DNA from: Urechidicola sp.
GTDB taxonomy: Bacteria > Bacteroidota > Bacteroidia > Flavobacteriales > Flavobacteriaceae
Direction: 5' to 3'
Length of the DNA: 38,472 bases
Assembly (NCBI GenBank): GCA_028599075.1
Contig: JAQRMW010000101.1
Coordinates: forward strand, 1 to 38,472
Shown: piece after piece, positions 1-9,945 of the stretch
Layout of the letters: the number at the start of each line of letters is the position of its first letter
How positions within the stretch are numbered: position 1 is the stretch's first letter
The notes under the pieces: generated by a model
What the model was told of the DNA's origin: nothing
The model's input: the letters and a program-made list of their open reading frames with translations, nothing else
Database searches by the model: none
Program-made: the position numbers and the translations under genes

Positions 1-375
1 CATATTCTTGATGTGTTTGATTGCCTTTTTGAAGGCTTGCCTAATGGCTTGGTAGATTTATCTGCACGAAAAAGAAATGAGTTGGTTGAAATTGATACTG
101 CTGAAGGGATAATTTATTTTAATGCTATTCTGTCCAAATTAAATGAATTAAAAGATGTTGATTTAGACCAGCTAATTTTAGTATCTGATGATTTGGGTAT
201 GGGTGTTGTAAATCAAAAATATACACTGGGTAGTTTATTAATTCAGGCGCATAGTCATGCCACACATCACTTTGCAAGTTTAGGATATATCATAGCTCTG
301 TTAGGGATTGAGATTCCTGATGAAGATTTTGGTTATAACCCAACAACTCCAAAAGATCAATTATTGCAATCGTAG
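1..375 (+). CDS. DinB-fold protein, 5' end cut by the window
   Basis: The reading frame is open from the first base, so the start lies outside the window; a GTG at 13 is in frame but is probably internal. The visible 124 residues end in a helix with the spaced histidines of DinB-fold proteins (SHATHHFASLGYI). DinB-fold proteins are four-helix bundles, many of which bind a divalent metal or act as thiol-dependent transferases. The substrate cannot be told from this fragment. The last 15 bases overlap the 3' end of the convergent ATP-grasp gene, and no terminator hairpin separates the two. The DinB assignment is moderately sure and the function is unknown. Confidence 0.6.
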   Translation, partial: HILDVFDCLFEGLPNGLVDLSARKRNELVEIDTAEGIIYFNAILSKLNELKDVDLDQLILVSDDLGMGVVNQKYTLGSLLIQAHSHATHHFASLGYIIALLGIEIPDEDFGYNPTTPKDQLLQS

Positions 376-1419
376 TTTATTTAGTTTTTTAGCATACTTT
401 CTTAGTGCAATTATTTCTTTACAAAAGACAATTGTATTTGTATAGCCTATAATTTGATTCTTATGATTGTTAGTTGCAATCTGATAAATAATTTTCCAAT
501 GTTTTCCAATTGATTTTACTGCATCAAAATAAGAATTTTTGGAAGCGTCATAAATATGAGTAGGCTCAGATATGATACCATTAATTTCAAGGATTTTTAG
601 TTGCTGACCATTCATTAGTTTTTCGATAGACTCATATTTTATATCCAATCTGCCATAGTACCAACCTTTAATTTGATGACTTATTTTATCAATAGTTTTG
701 GTAAGTTTTTTGTTGATTAAATGGTTTCCATCAATAAATTCAGTTCCTTTAGAGTGGTTGCCAATAACTGTTAAAGTAATTTCTTCTCCTTTTTTTGGAA
801 TGGATTCAAAATTTTCTTGATGTATTTTTTTAAGAATATCAAAATAGAGATATGCTCTTTTATCTTCGATAATTAGTTCGGATAAAGTTTTGATTCCATC
901 TCCTACTACTGTTAAAAATCTTTTTAAAGTGATGGAAGTAATGGTTCCAGATTTTTCATTTGGAAGCCGATAATAAAAAATACCACACTCTTTTGGGTAG
1001 CAGATAAATTCTTGGATGATGATGTCAATTGGATTGTTTTCAAAATATTTTTTCAATTCCTTTTCAGAATCTATTTTTTGAACTAATATACCTCTAAATC
1101 CAATATCAGGCTTTGCAATTAATGGGAATTCAATTTTTGATTTCTCAATTTTTTTGAGAATTTCATTAAAACTAGAATTTATTTTAATTAATACTGTTTT
1201 AGGCCTATAGACCTGAGGAATCATTTGTATTGTTTCGTATTTAGATTCCATGCCATTACCAGAATTTTTGATGGCAGGATTGGTAGCAGTAAAAAACACA
1301 GGATTCTTTGCTTTGATAGCTAAGTAAAATGAATAGGGAATATTTGGCAGGTAAAACATGTACGATGGCCAATGTTCCCAATGCGTTAATTTATGAAAAG
1401 AAGATTTGAACGCACTCAT
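361..1419 (-). CDS. ATP-grasp family enzyme (carboxylate-amine ligase type)
   Basis: A 352-aa soluble protein. Around residues 100-290 it has ATP-grasp features: a lysine strand (PLIAKPDIGFRG), a strand of the form IIQEFICYPKECGIFYYR, a GDG-K-TL-ELI segment as in D-Ala-D-Ala-ligase-like and cyanophycin-synthetase-like proteins, and a metal-binding end ILEINGIISEP. ATP-grasp enzymes join a carboxylate to an amine or thiol through an acyl phosphate; the substrate here is not evident. The start codon overlaps the stop of the DUF6095-like gene in an ATGA, so the two are probably translationally coupled. It is the last gene of the murQ set, so a cell-wall or amino-acid-derivative role is possible but unproven. 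Confidence 0.72.
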   Translation of the reverse strand: MSAFKSSFHKLTHWEHWPSYMFYLPNIPYSFYLAIKAKNPVFFTATNPAIKNSGNGMESKYETIQMIPQVYRPKTVLIKINSSFNEILKKIEKSKIEFPLIAKPDIGFRGILVQKIDSEKELKKYFENNPIDIIIQEFICYPKECGIFYYRLPNEKSGTITSITLKRFLTVVGDGIKTLSELIIEDKRAYLYFDILKKIHQENFESIPKKGEEITLTVIGNHSKGTEFIDGNHLINKKLTKTIDKISHQIKGWYYGRLDIKYESIEKLMNGQQLKILEINGIISEPTHIYDASKNSYFDAVKSIGKHWKIIYQIATNNHKNQIIGYTNTIVFCKEIIALRKYAKKLNKLRLQ

Positions 1420-1640
1420 TTTTTAGTATCAAAAAAACCATTGAGGATTGTTTTTACTCCCAAAAATGCAAGGATAATTGCAGTCAACAAAAGTATGATT
1501 CCTAAAGTAATCCAGATGTAATTACCATCTCTTATTGCTTTGAATCCTATGGTGAGAACTACAGGGCCAATAAGCATTAACGGTAAAGCTGCTCCTAAAA
1601 ATTTAATTCCTTTAACAATAATATCTTTATTGCTGCTCAT
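1416..1640 (-). CDS. small two-helix membrane protein, DUF6095-like
   Basis: A 74-aa protein with two hydrophobic segments (about residues 13-33 and 42-65), the first with the pattern GAALPLMLIGPVVLTIGF, and a short charged tail (DTKK). I recognise it as resembling the flavobacterial DUF6095 family, whose role is unknown. It overlaps the end of murQ by 14 bases and the start of the ATP-grasp gene by 4, so it sits inside a tight minus-strand operon. It is an inner-membrane protein by composition. No function is claimed. Confidence 0.7.
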   Translation of the reverse strand: MSSNKDIIVKGIKFLGAALPLMLIGPVVLTIGFKAIRDGNYIWITLGIILLLTAIILAFLGVKTILNGFFDTKK

Positions 1641-2445
1641 TGTAGTGATTTATTGCATTACGAACACTACCGTGTTCAATTAGTAATTTTTTAGCTAGAG
1701 TATTGTCAATATTTAATTCTTCAACAATCATCATAGTTCCTCGACTCACAAGTTTGTCGTTAGATAGTTGCATATCTATCATTTTATTGTCTTTTACTTT
1801 TCCAAGGCGTATCATCACCGAAGTAGAAATCATATTTAAAATGAGTTTCTGTGCTGTACCTGCTTTCATTCGAGAACTTCCGGTAACAAATTCAGGGCCT
1901 ACAACACATACGATTGGAAATTGAGCAGTCTTTGCTAGCGGACTTCCAGCATTCATAGTAATACAACCTGTTGTAATACCATTTTCATTACATTTTTTTA
2001 ATGTAGAAACTACAAAAGGAGTTGAGCCAGAAGCAGCAATGCCAATGATAACATCATTTTTAGAGATGTTGTATTCTTTTAAATCTTTCCAACCTTGATT
2101 TGTAGAATCTTCTGCATTTTCAACTGCTTTTCTGATTGCTGTATCTCCACCTGCAATTAATCCAATAACTACATCATCAGAAACTCCAAAAGTTGGGGGA
2201 CATTCAGAGGCATCCAAAATTCCTAGTCGACCACTTGTGCCCGCACCTATATAAAATAGCCGTCCACCTGATTCTATTTTTGGTATGGTTTGCTTTACTA
2301 ATTCTTCTATTTGTGGAATTGCTAACTGAACAGCATCTGCAACGGTTTGATCTTCTTTATTGATGTTTAGGAGTAATTCTTTTACACTCATTTTTTCAAG
2401 ATGATTGTAGTTAGAAGATTGCTCAGTTATTTTATCAAAACTCAT
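1627..2445 (-). CDS. murQ: N-acetylmuramic acid 6-phosphate etherase
   Basis: MurQ cleaves the D-lactyl ether of MurNAc-6-phosphate, giving GlcNAc-6-phosphate and D-lactate during peptidoglycan recycling in the cytoplasm. The 272-aa protein has the SIS sugar-phosphate fold. The signature FYIGAGTSGRLGILDASECPP is split here around the glycine loop (GAGTSGR) and the acidic segment (DASECPPTFG). A second SIS segment reads GIAASGSTPFV, followed by the family helix TGSSRMKAGTAQK. It is slightly shorter than the Escherichia coli enzyme (about 298 aa), as is usual in Bacteroidota. It heads the operon with the DUF6095-like and ATP-grasp genes. The kinase at 28852 could supply its substrate. Confidence 0.93.
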   Translation of the reverse strand: MSFDKITEQSSNYNHLEKMSVKELLLNINKEDQTVADAVQLAIPQIEELVKQTIPKIESGGRLFYIGAGTSGRLGILDASECPPTFGVSDDVVIGLIAGGDTAIRKAVENAEDSTNQGWKDLKEYNISKNDVIIGIAASGSTPFVVSTLKKCNENGITTGCITMNAGSPLAKTAQFPIVCVVGPEFVTGSSRMKAGTAQKLILNMISTSVMIRLGKVKDNKMIDMQLSNDKLVSRGTMMIVEELNIDNTLAKKLLIEHGSVRNAINHYNEQQ

Positions 2446-2461
2446 GAATTCAAAAATACTA

Positions 2462-2488
2462 AAAAAGCCCTTGCAAAAAGCAAGGACC
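2462..2488 (-). terminator. intrinsic terminator of idh
   Basis: On the minus strand a stem CCTTGC/GCAAGG with a short T-rich loop is followed by CTTTTTT. It lies about 25 bases beyond the idh stop codon and before murQ, separating the two transcripts. Confidence 0.75.
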
Positions 2489-2512
2489 TACTATCTTTTT
2501 TTAAATCAATAA

Positions 2513-4747
<2,235 letters not shown>

Positions 4748-4865
4748 CTATTTAAATTTCAAACAAATTTAAGAATTAATAAGGGATTTTTTTATCTTAA
4801 TTTAGCATTAATTTAGTGTTTTATTGCCGAAATTGAAATATGTAGATTGGTTTATTAGCAGATGA

Positions 4866-4915
4866 ATAAAAAAACAAAAGCCATCATAAATGATTGCTCT
4901 TTTATCATGGCTTTT
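4866..4915 (-). terminator. terminator-like hairpin with no known gene upstream
   Basis: Arms 4876-4890 and 4901-4915 pair over 15 positions with one mismatch and a 10-base loop. On the minus strand the stem runs straight into TTTTGTTTTTTT. No annotated gene ends here on the minus strand. On the plus strand the T-tract is only five long. Confidence 0.65.
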
Positions 4916-5511
4916 TGCTGGAATCTCTCTTGCTCATAACCGCAACAATCTTTCGATTATTACTTGTCTCTCACTTCTGTTAACTTTCACTATCAACTCA
5001 TTTCATTTCTCAAACGATTTCTTTCAAAATCTCGATTTTCAATTCGTTAATGAGCTACTCAATGTTAATTTTAGGGACTGACTTCTCACTTGCGTTTGAT
5101 CTTCCTTAAAATGGTTGCTAAAACTTTGTTGTTGCTTTTTAATAAAAACAACTCGCTATAGACAACCCTTTTAAAGTTGCTTTTCATATTCATATATCCC
5201 ATTATGGTATGCTAAATACTTTGTGGTTTATATTTCTGCTAAATATGAAAAACGATGTTCAAGAACATCTATCATTTTTTAAAATCGTCCTCAGTAATTT
5301 TACGCGTTTATATTCCTCTTGCGATTCTTATAAAAGCATCGTAATATTTCTGACTAATAAATTAAGAACTGATAGTTAGAAACAATTTCGAAACAAGTTT
5401 CTCCGTTATTTCTTTTACAAATATAAGAGCTATCTAAAAATAAATCCTAAAATTCAACACTTTAATTTTCAACAAGATATGAACCTACTTTATTAACAAA
5501 TGTTTATAAAC

Positions 5512-5547
5512 AAAAAAATCCCGATTTGAATTTCAAATCGGGATTTT
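5512..5547 (-). terminator. intrinsic terminator of rplS
   Basis: A perfect 14-bp inverted repeat (arms 5517-5530 and 5532-5545) is followed on the minus strand by seven T. It begins about 25 bases past the rplS stop. Confidence 0.85.
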
Positions 5548-5571
5548 AGCTGTTTTGAGGTTAAGATTATA

Positions 5572-5922
5572 TTATCTACGTACCTCTTTAATTTTAGCTT
5601 TCTTACCAGTTAAGCCTCTAAAGTAATAGATACGAGCTCTTCTTACTTTACCTTGTTTGTTTACTTCAATTTTTTGAAGTGCAGGTAAGTTTACAGGGAA
5701 AATACGCTCAACTCCAACAGTACCAGACATTTTTCTGATAGTAAAAGTTTCTGAAGAACCAGAACCTTTACGTTGAATTACAACACCTCTAAAGTGCTGC
5801 GTACGAACTTTGTCACCTTCCTTAATTTCGTAATATACTGTGATGGTATCTCCTGCTGAAAAGTCAGGGAATTCATTTTTCGATACAAATTCGTCTTGAA
5901 CGAACTTTACTAAATCTGCCAT
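5572..5922 (-). CDS. rplS: 50S ribosomal protein L19 (bL19)
   Basis: bL19 sits at the interface of the 30S and 50S subunits. The 116-aa protein has the usual length and the family sequence: DTITVYYEIKEGDKVR, QHFRGVVIQRKGSGSSETFTIRK, GVERIFPVN and the basic end RRARIYYFRGLTGKKAKIKE. It is transcribed alone from a promoter at 5991-6020, with a leader of about 63 nt and a terminator at 5512-5547. In many bacteria rplS follows trmD and rimM, but here it stands by itself. Confidence 0.97.
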   Translation of the reverse strand: MADLVKFVQDEFVSKNEFPDFSAGDTITVYYEIKEGDKVRTQHFRGVVIQRKGSGSSETFTIRKMSGTVGVERIFPVNLPALQKIEVNKQGKVRRARIYYFRGLTGKKAKIKEVRR

Positions 5923-5990
5923 TTTTATAGTTTTAATGGTTTACTAAAACCAACATTCACGATTCTCGTCAGCGGTTGATTTTGAGTGTG

Positions 5991-6020
5991 CAAATGTACT
6001 GTTTTTGTTTTATTATACAA
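5991..6020 (-). promoter_or_regulatory. rplS promoter (TTG-N19-TACATTTG)
   Basis: On the minus strand TTG (6020-6018) is followed after 19 bases by TACATTTG (5998-5991), matching the Bacteroidota -33/-7 consensus. The predicted start is near 5986. The leader contains a small hairpin, TGGTTT-TAGT-AAACCA, close to the rplS start codon. Confidence 0.7.
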
Positions 6021-6110
6021 TACCTAGCTTTATTTTTTTTGATATTCCTTTTTGTGCTAAAAATCAGTAGTTAAACTTCTTGTTTTTAACTTTGTACTTC
6101 TAACTTTACC

Positions 6111-8984
6111 TTACATATAGTCTTCAATAGGATTACAAGAACACACCAAATTTCTATCACCATAGGCATCATTCACTCTTCTTACTGGTGGCCAAAATTT
6201 ATTCTCTTTAATATAGTCTAAAGGAAATGCTGCTTCTTGCCTCGTGTATGAATGTGGCCAGTCATCAGCTGTAATCATTGCTTGTGTATGTGGTGCATTT
6301 TTTAAAACAGAATCTTCTGGATTAAAATTATCAATCTCTTTTTTGATAGAAATCATCGCTGAAATAAAGCGATCTAATTCTGCTTTGTTTTCACTCTCAG
6401 TTGGTTCAATCATCAAGGTGCCTGCAACTGGAAATGATAAAGTTGGAGCGTGGAATCCGTAATCCATCAATCGCTTTGCGATGTCCGTTACTTCAATCCC
6501 TTTTTCTTTAAATTCTCTAAAATCGACAATCATTTCATGGGCAGCTCTTCCTCTCTCGCCAGCATATAAAATTGAGTAATGCTCTTCTAAAGTTGTTTTT
6601 AAATAGTTGGCATTTAAGATGGCATATTTGGTTGAAGTCGTCAAGCCTTCAGCTCCTAACATTTTGATATACGAATAAGAAATAATATCAACCATAGCAG
6701 ATCCCCATGGGGCAGAAGAAACAGCTGTAATCGCATTTTTGCCTCCAGTTTTTATAATAGGATTGCTTGGTAAAAATTGTGCTAAATGTTCGGCAACACA
6801 AATAGGTCCAACTCCTGGGCCACCGCCACCATGTGGAATAGCAAAAGTTTTATGTAGGTTAAGGTGACAAACATCAGCGCCAATTGTTGCAGGATTTGTC
6901 AATCCTACCTGTGCATTCATGTTCGCTCCATCCATATACACTTGTCCGCCATTCGTATGAATAATTTGTGTAATTTCTCTAATTGATGATTCAAAAACTC
7001 CATGAGTAGAAGGATAAGTTACCATCAGAGCAGCTAAATTATCTTTGTGTAATTCTGCTTTCTCGCGCAAGTCATCCAAATCGATATTTCCATTATTCAT
7101 AGATTTTGTAACCACCACTTTCATTCCAGCCATAACTGCTGACGCAGGATTTGTTCCATGGGCAGAAGAAGGGATCAAACATATATTTCGGTGAGAATCT
7201 CCTCTTGATTCATGGTATGCTCTAATCGTTAACAATCCAGCATATTCTCCTTGAGCACCAGAATTTGGTTGTAATGATGTGGCGTGGAAACCTGTGATTT
7301 CATTTAAGGATGCTTCTAACCCCTTAAATAATTCCTGATAGCCAGCTGCTTGCTCAATTGGCACAAACGGGTGGATGTTATTCCAGCTTCCATAACTCAA
7401 TGGTAGCATTTCTGAAGCAGCATTCAATTTCATTGTACAAGACCCTAAAGAAATCATAGAATCTGTTAGTGAAATATCTTTGCGTTCTAATTTTTTGATA
7501 TAACGCATCATCTCTGTTTCTGAGTGATACGAATTGAAAACCTCATGTTGCATATACGCAGATGTTCTTTTCATTTCTTCTGGAATAGCAGAATTTTTTG
7601 AAAGCTGAATTGTAGGAGTCGTCTTTCCTTCAGCTACAGCTAATACATCTACAATTTCTTGAATATTATCTAAAGTTGTTGTTTCGTTAATTGAGATTCC
7701 GATTGAAGTATCATCAATCATCAAGAAATTCATTTCTTTTTCTTCGGATAATTCTTTTACTTTTTGAACATCAGAAACAACTACTTGAAGTGTATCAAAA
7801 TAAATTTTACTTTTTTGAGTAAGACCTAGTTGTTGAACGGCATCATTTAAAGTATTCGTTAAAGAATGAATTTTTGAGGCAATATATTTAATTCCGTCAG
7901 GACCGTGATAAACAGCATACATACCCGCCATTACAGCTAATAAAACTTGTGCGGTACAAATGTTTGATGTCGCTTTTTCTCTTTTAATATGTTGCTCACG
8001 TGTTTGTAAAGCCATACGCAAAGCACGGTTATCATCAGCATCAACAGTAACACCAATAATACGACCTGGAATAGATCTTTTATACGAGTCAGAAGTCGCA
8101 AAATAACCAGCATGAGGGCCTCCATACCCTAAAGGAATTCCGAACCGTTGGGTGGTACCCACAGCAACATCTGCACCCATTTCTGCAGGAGATTTTAATA
8201 AAGCTAAACTCAATAAATCTGCAGCAACAACAACTTTAGATTCATTTGCATGTGCTTTAGAAATAAAATCTGTATAATCGTTTACACATCCATTTTTTGT
8301 AGGGTATTGCACAATGGCACCGAAAACTGTTTGTGTAAATTCAAAAGAATTATAATTTCCAAAAATGAGTTCAATTCCAAGTGGAGTAGCTCTTGTTTTT
8401 AAAATATCAACGGTTTGTGGTAAAACAGTATTTGAAACAAAAAACTGATTCGAGCCTGCTTTTTTGTGTGCTCTAGACCTATTATTGTAAAGCATAATCA
8501 TAGCTTCACTAGCAGCAGTACCTTCATCTAATAAAGAAGAGTTTACTAAATCAAACCCGGTTAAGTCACCAATCATAGTTTGGTAATTTAGCAATGCTTC
8601 TAATCTGCCTTGAGAAATCTCAGCTTGATATGGTGTGTAAGATGTGTACCAACTAGGGTTTTCAAAAATATTTCGTTGAATTACAGGAGGTGTAATTGCC
8701 GCATTATAACCCAAGCCAATATAGGTTCTAAATTGCTTGTTTTTTGCAGCTAAGCTTTTAATGTGAGTTACAAATTCTGACTCGTCCAAAGCAGGATCTA
8801 AATCTAATGGTTTTGATAAACAAATATCATCAGGTATTGTTTGGTTTATCAACTCGTCTATTGAGTTTACACCAATTTTTTGTAGCATTAATTCAACCTC
8901 AGATTGACGAGGACCAACATGTCGTAAAACGAAAGAATCTGTTCTCATTTTTGAATCTATTTTTTGAACGTCAAAAATACTCAT
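6111..8984 (-). CDS. gcvP: glycine dehydrogenase (decarboxylating), P-protein
   Basis: The P-protein of the glycine cleavage system decarboxylates glycine on PLP and passes the aminomethyl group to lipoyl-GcvH. The 957-aa length is that of the fused (alpha plus beta) form. The N-terminal half shows the family start TDSFVLRHVGPR and ISQGRLEALLNYQTM. The C-terminal half shows the glycine-rich PLP-lysine site NLHKTFAIPHGGGGPG with the Schiff-base lysine near residue 712, and SSAPWGSA. Starts at 8984 and at 8948 (Met13, immediately before TDSF) are both possible, and many homologues begin at the latter. The gene ends at 6111 with no clear terminator before rplS. The gcvT and gcvH genes are not in the window. 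Confidence 0.96.
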   Translation of the reverse strand: MSIFDVQKIDSKMRTDSFVLRHVGPRQSEVELMLQKIGVNSIDELINQTIPDDICLSKPLDLDPALDESEFVTHIKSLAAKNKQFRTYIGLGYNAAITPPVIQRNIFENPSWYTSYTPYQAEISQGRLEALLNYQTMIGDLTGFDLVNSSLLDEGTAASEAMIMLYNNRSRAHKKAGSNQFFVSNTVLPQTVDILKTRATPLGIELIFGNYNSFEFTQTVFGAIVQYPTKNGCVNDYTDFISKAHANESKVVVAADLLSLALLKSPAEMGADVAVGTTQRFGIPLGYGGPHAGYFATSDSYKRSIPGRIIGVTVDADDNRALRMALQTREQHIKREKATSNICTAQVLLAVMAGMYAVYHGPDGIKYIASKIHSLTNTLNDAVQQLGLTQKSKIYFDTLQVVVSDVQKVKELSEEKEMNFLMIDDTSIGISINETTTLDNIQEIVDVLAVAEGKTTPTIQLSKNSAIPEEMKRTSAYMQHEVFNSYHSETEMMRYIKKLERKDISLTDSMISLGSCTMKLNAASEMLPLSYGSWNNIHPFVPIEQAAGYQELFKGLEASLNEITGFHATSLQPNSGAQGEYAGLLTIRAYHESRGDSHRNICLIPSSAHGTNPASAVMAGMKVVVTKSMNNGNIDLDDLREKAELHKDNLAALMVTYPSTHGVFESSIREITQIIHTNGGQVYMDGANMNAQVGLTNPATIGADVCHLNLHKTFAIPHGGGGPGVGPICVAEHLAQFLPSNPIIKTGGKNAITAVSSAPWGSAMVDIISYSYIKMLGAEGLTTSTKYAILNANYLKTTLEEHYSILYAGERGRAAHEMIVDFREFKEKGIEVTDIAKRLMDYGFHAPTLSFPVAGTLMIEPTESENKAELDRFISAMISIKKEIDNFNPEDSVLKNAPHTQAMITADDWPHSYTRQEAAFPLDYIKENKFWPPVRRVNDAYGDRNLVCSCNPIEDYM

Positions 8985-9059
8985 TTTTGATAAAATTTAA
9001 GGCTTAAAATGCTGTTAAATTATGGATAATGAAATTGAGGGTGTATGTCCTTTTTCTAA

Positions 9060-9094
9060 TTGATAAAATTCTATTTCTCATTGCCTATATTTGT
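9060..9094 (+). promoter_or_regulatory. promoter at the start of the UbiA-like gene
   Basis: TTG (9060-9062) is followed after 24 bases by TATATTTG (9087-9094). The box ends four bases before the ATG at 9098. This argues against the upstream in-frame ATG at 9029 and predicts a leaderless or nearly leaderless mRNA. Confidence 0.55.
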
Positions 9095-9097
9095 TCG

Positions 9098-9925
9098 ATG
9101 CAATTCTTGAAAAGGCTTTTTGATTTTTATATTTTTAGCAATATCCATGTTGCGATAGGTGCTTTCTGTTTTGTAAAAATCACCTTGCTTTCATATGGGA
9201 TTGTTGAAGATAAAACAGCATTGTTCGTATTTTTTTCTACCATACTTAGTTATAATTTTATCCGATTTATGGACTTGCCCATAAAAGAAACTTTCTTTGG
9301 TAATTGGTTTTATAGCAATAAAACATCTCTTATTTTGATTTCTATTTTAAGTAGTATTTTTTCTTTGTATTTACTTATTGAATTTGAATTAATAGCACTG
9401 ATTGTACTTGCTCCATTTGTGGTTTTGACTTTTTTCTATGGAATGAAACTTCCTAAAAAAGCAATTTCGTTAAGAAGGATTCCGGGGTTAAAGATTTTTG
9501 TTATTGCATTTTGTTTTGCGGGTATCACAGTTTTATTTCCATTGGTTCAGAATGAAGTTACTATTTCTTCAGAAGTTATCTCTCTTTTTGTTCAGCGTCT
9601 ACTTTTTGTGATATTAATAACACTTCCTTTTGATATTAGAGATATTAATTATGATAACAAAGCACTAAAAACGATTCCACAATTATTTGGAGTTAGAGTT
9701 GCAAAAATTCTAGGTGCTATTTTATTTTTTGTAATTTTAATTTTAGCATCTTTCAACTATACTGAGAAAAGTATCGAATTTTATATTATAACTCTAATGA
9801 GTTTACTCGCAGTAAGTTTACTGTTGTTTGCAAAACAGAATCAACCAAAATACTACAGTTCATTTTGGGTAGAAGCATTACCTATCGTTTGGTATATAAT
9901 TTTTGTATTCAGTTTAAAAATGTAA
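9098..9925 (+). CDS. UbiA-like polytopic membrane protein
   Basis: A 275-aa protein with seven to nine hydrophobic segments. It carries an aspartate-rich loop, PFDIRDINYD, followed by LKTIPQLFGVRVAK, which resembles the second Asp motif of UbiA prenyltransferases. The first Asp motif is weak (YNFIRFMDLP). UbiA proteins attach prenyl chains to aromatic acceptors, but this divergent flavobacterial branch is uncharacterised. I chose ATG 9098 because the in-frame ATG at 9029 lies upstream of a TATATTTG promoter box. The kyn operon begins 20 bases later, but a separate promoter overlaps this gene's stop codon, so a functional link is uncertain. Confidence 0.65.
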   Translation: MQFLKRLFDFYIFSNIHVAIGAFCFVKITLLSYGIVEDKTALFVFFSTILSYNFIRFMDLPIKETFFGNWFYSNKTSLILISILSSIFSLYLLIEFELIALIVLAPFVVLTFFYGMKLPKKAISLRRIPGLKIFVIAFCFAGITVLFPLVQNEVTISSEVISLFVQRLLFVILITLPFDIRDINYDNKALKTIPQLFGVRVAKILGAILFFVILILASFNYTEKSIEFYIITLMSLLAVSLLLFAKQNQPKYYSSFWVEALPIVWYIIFVFSLKM

Positions 9926-9930
9926 ATTTG
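9902..9930 (+). promoter_or_regulatory. kynurenine operon promoter (TTTG-N17-TAAATTTG)
   Basis: TTTG (9902-9905), a 17-base spacer and TAAATTTG (9923-9930) match the flavobacterial consensus well. The TAA of the -7 box is also the stop codon of the UbiA-like gene. The predicted start near 9935 leaves a leader of about 10 nt before kynU. Confidence 0.65.
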
Positions 9931-9945
9931 TGTAGTTCCTAAAAA

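Noticed and set aside
4890-5081. A 63-codon plus-strand ORF in the gap before rplS
   Set aside because: It begins inside the terminator-like hairpin, has no ribosome site or promoter, and its composition is that of antisense AT-rich DNA. No family is recognisable.
6050-6110. Imperfect TAACTT-type repeats between gcvP and rplS
   Set aside because: Only a few diverged copies of about six to seven bases, with no regular period; they could be a repeat remnant but cannot be separated from AT-rich background.
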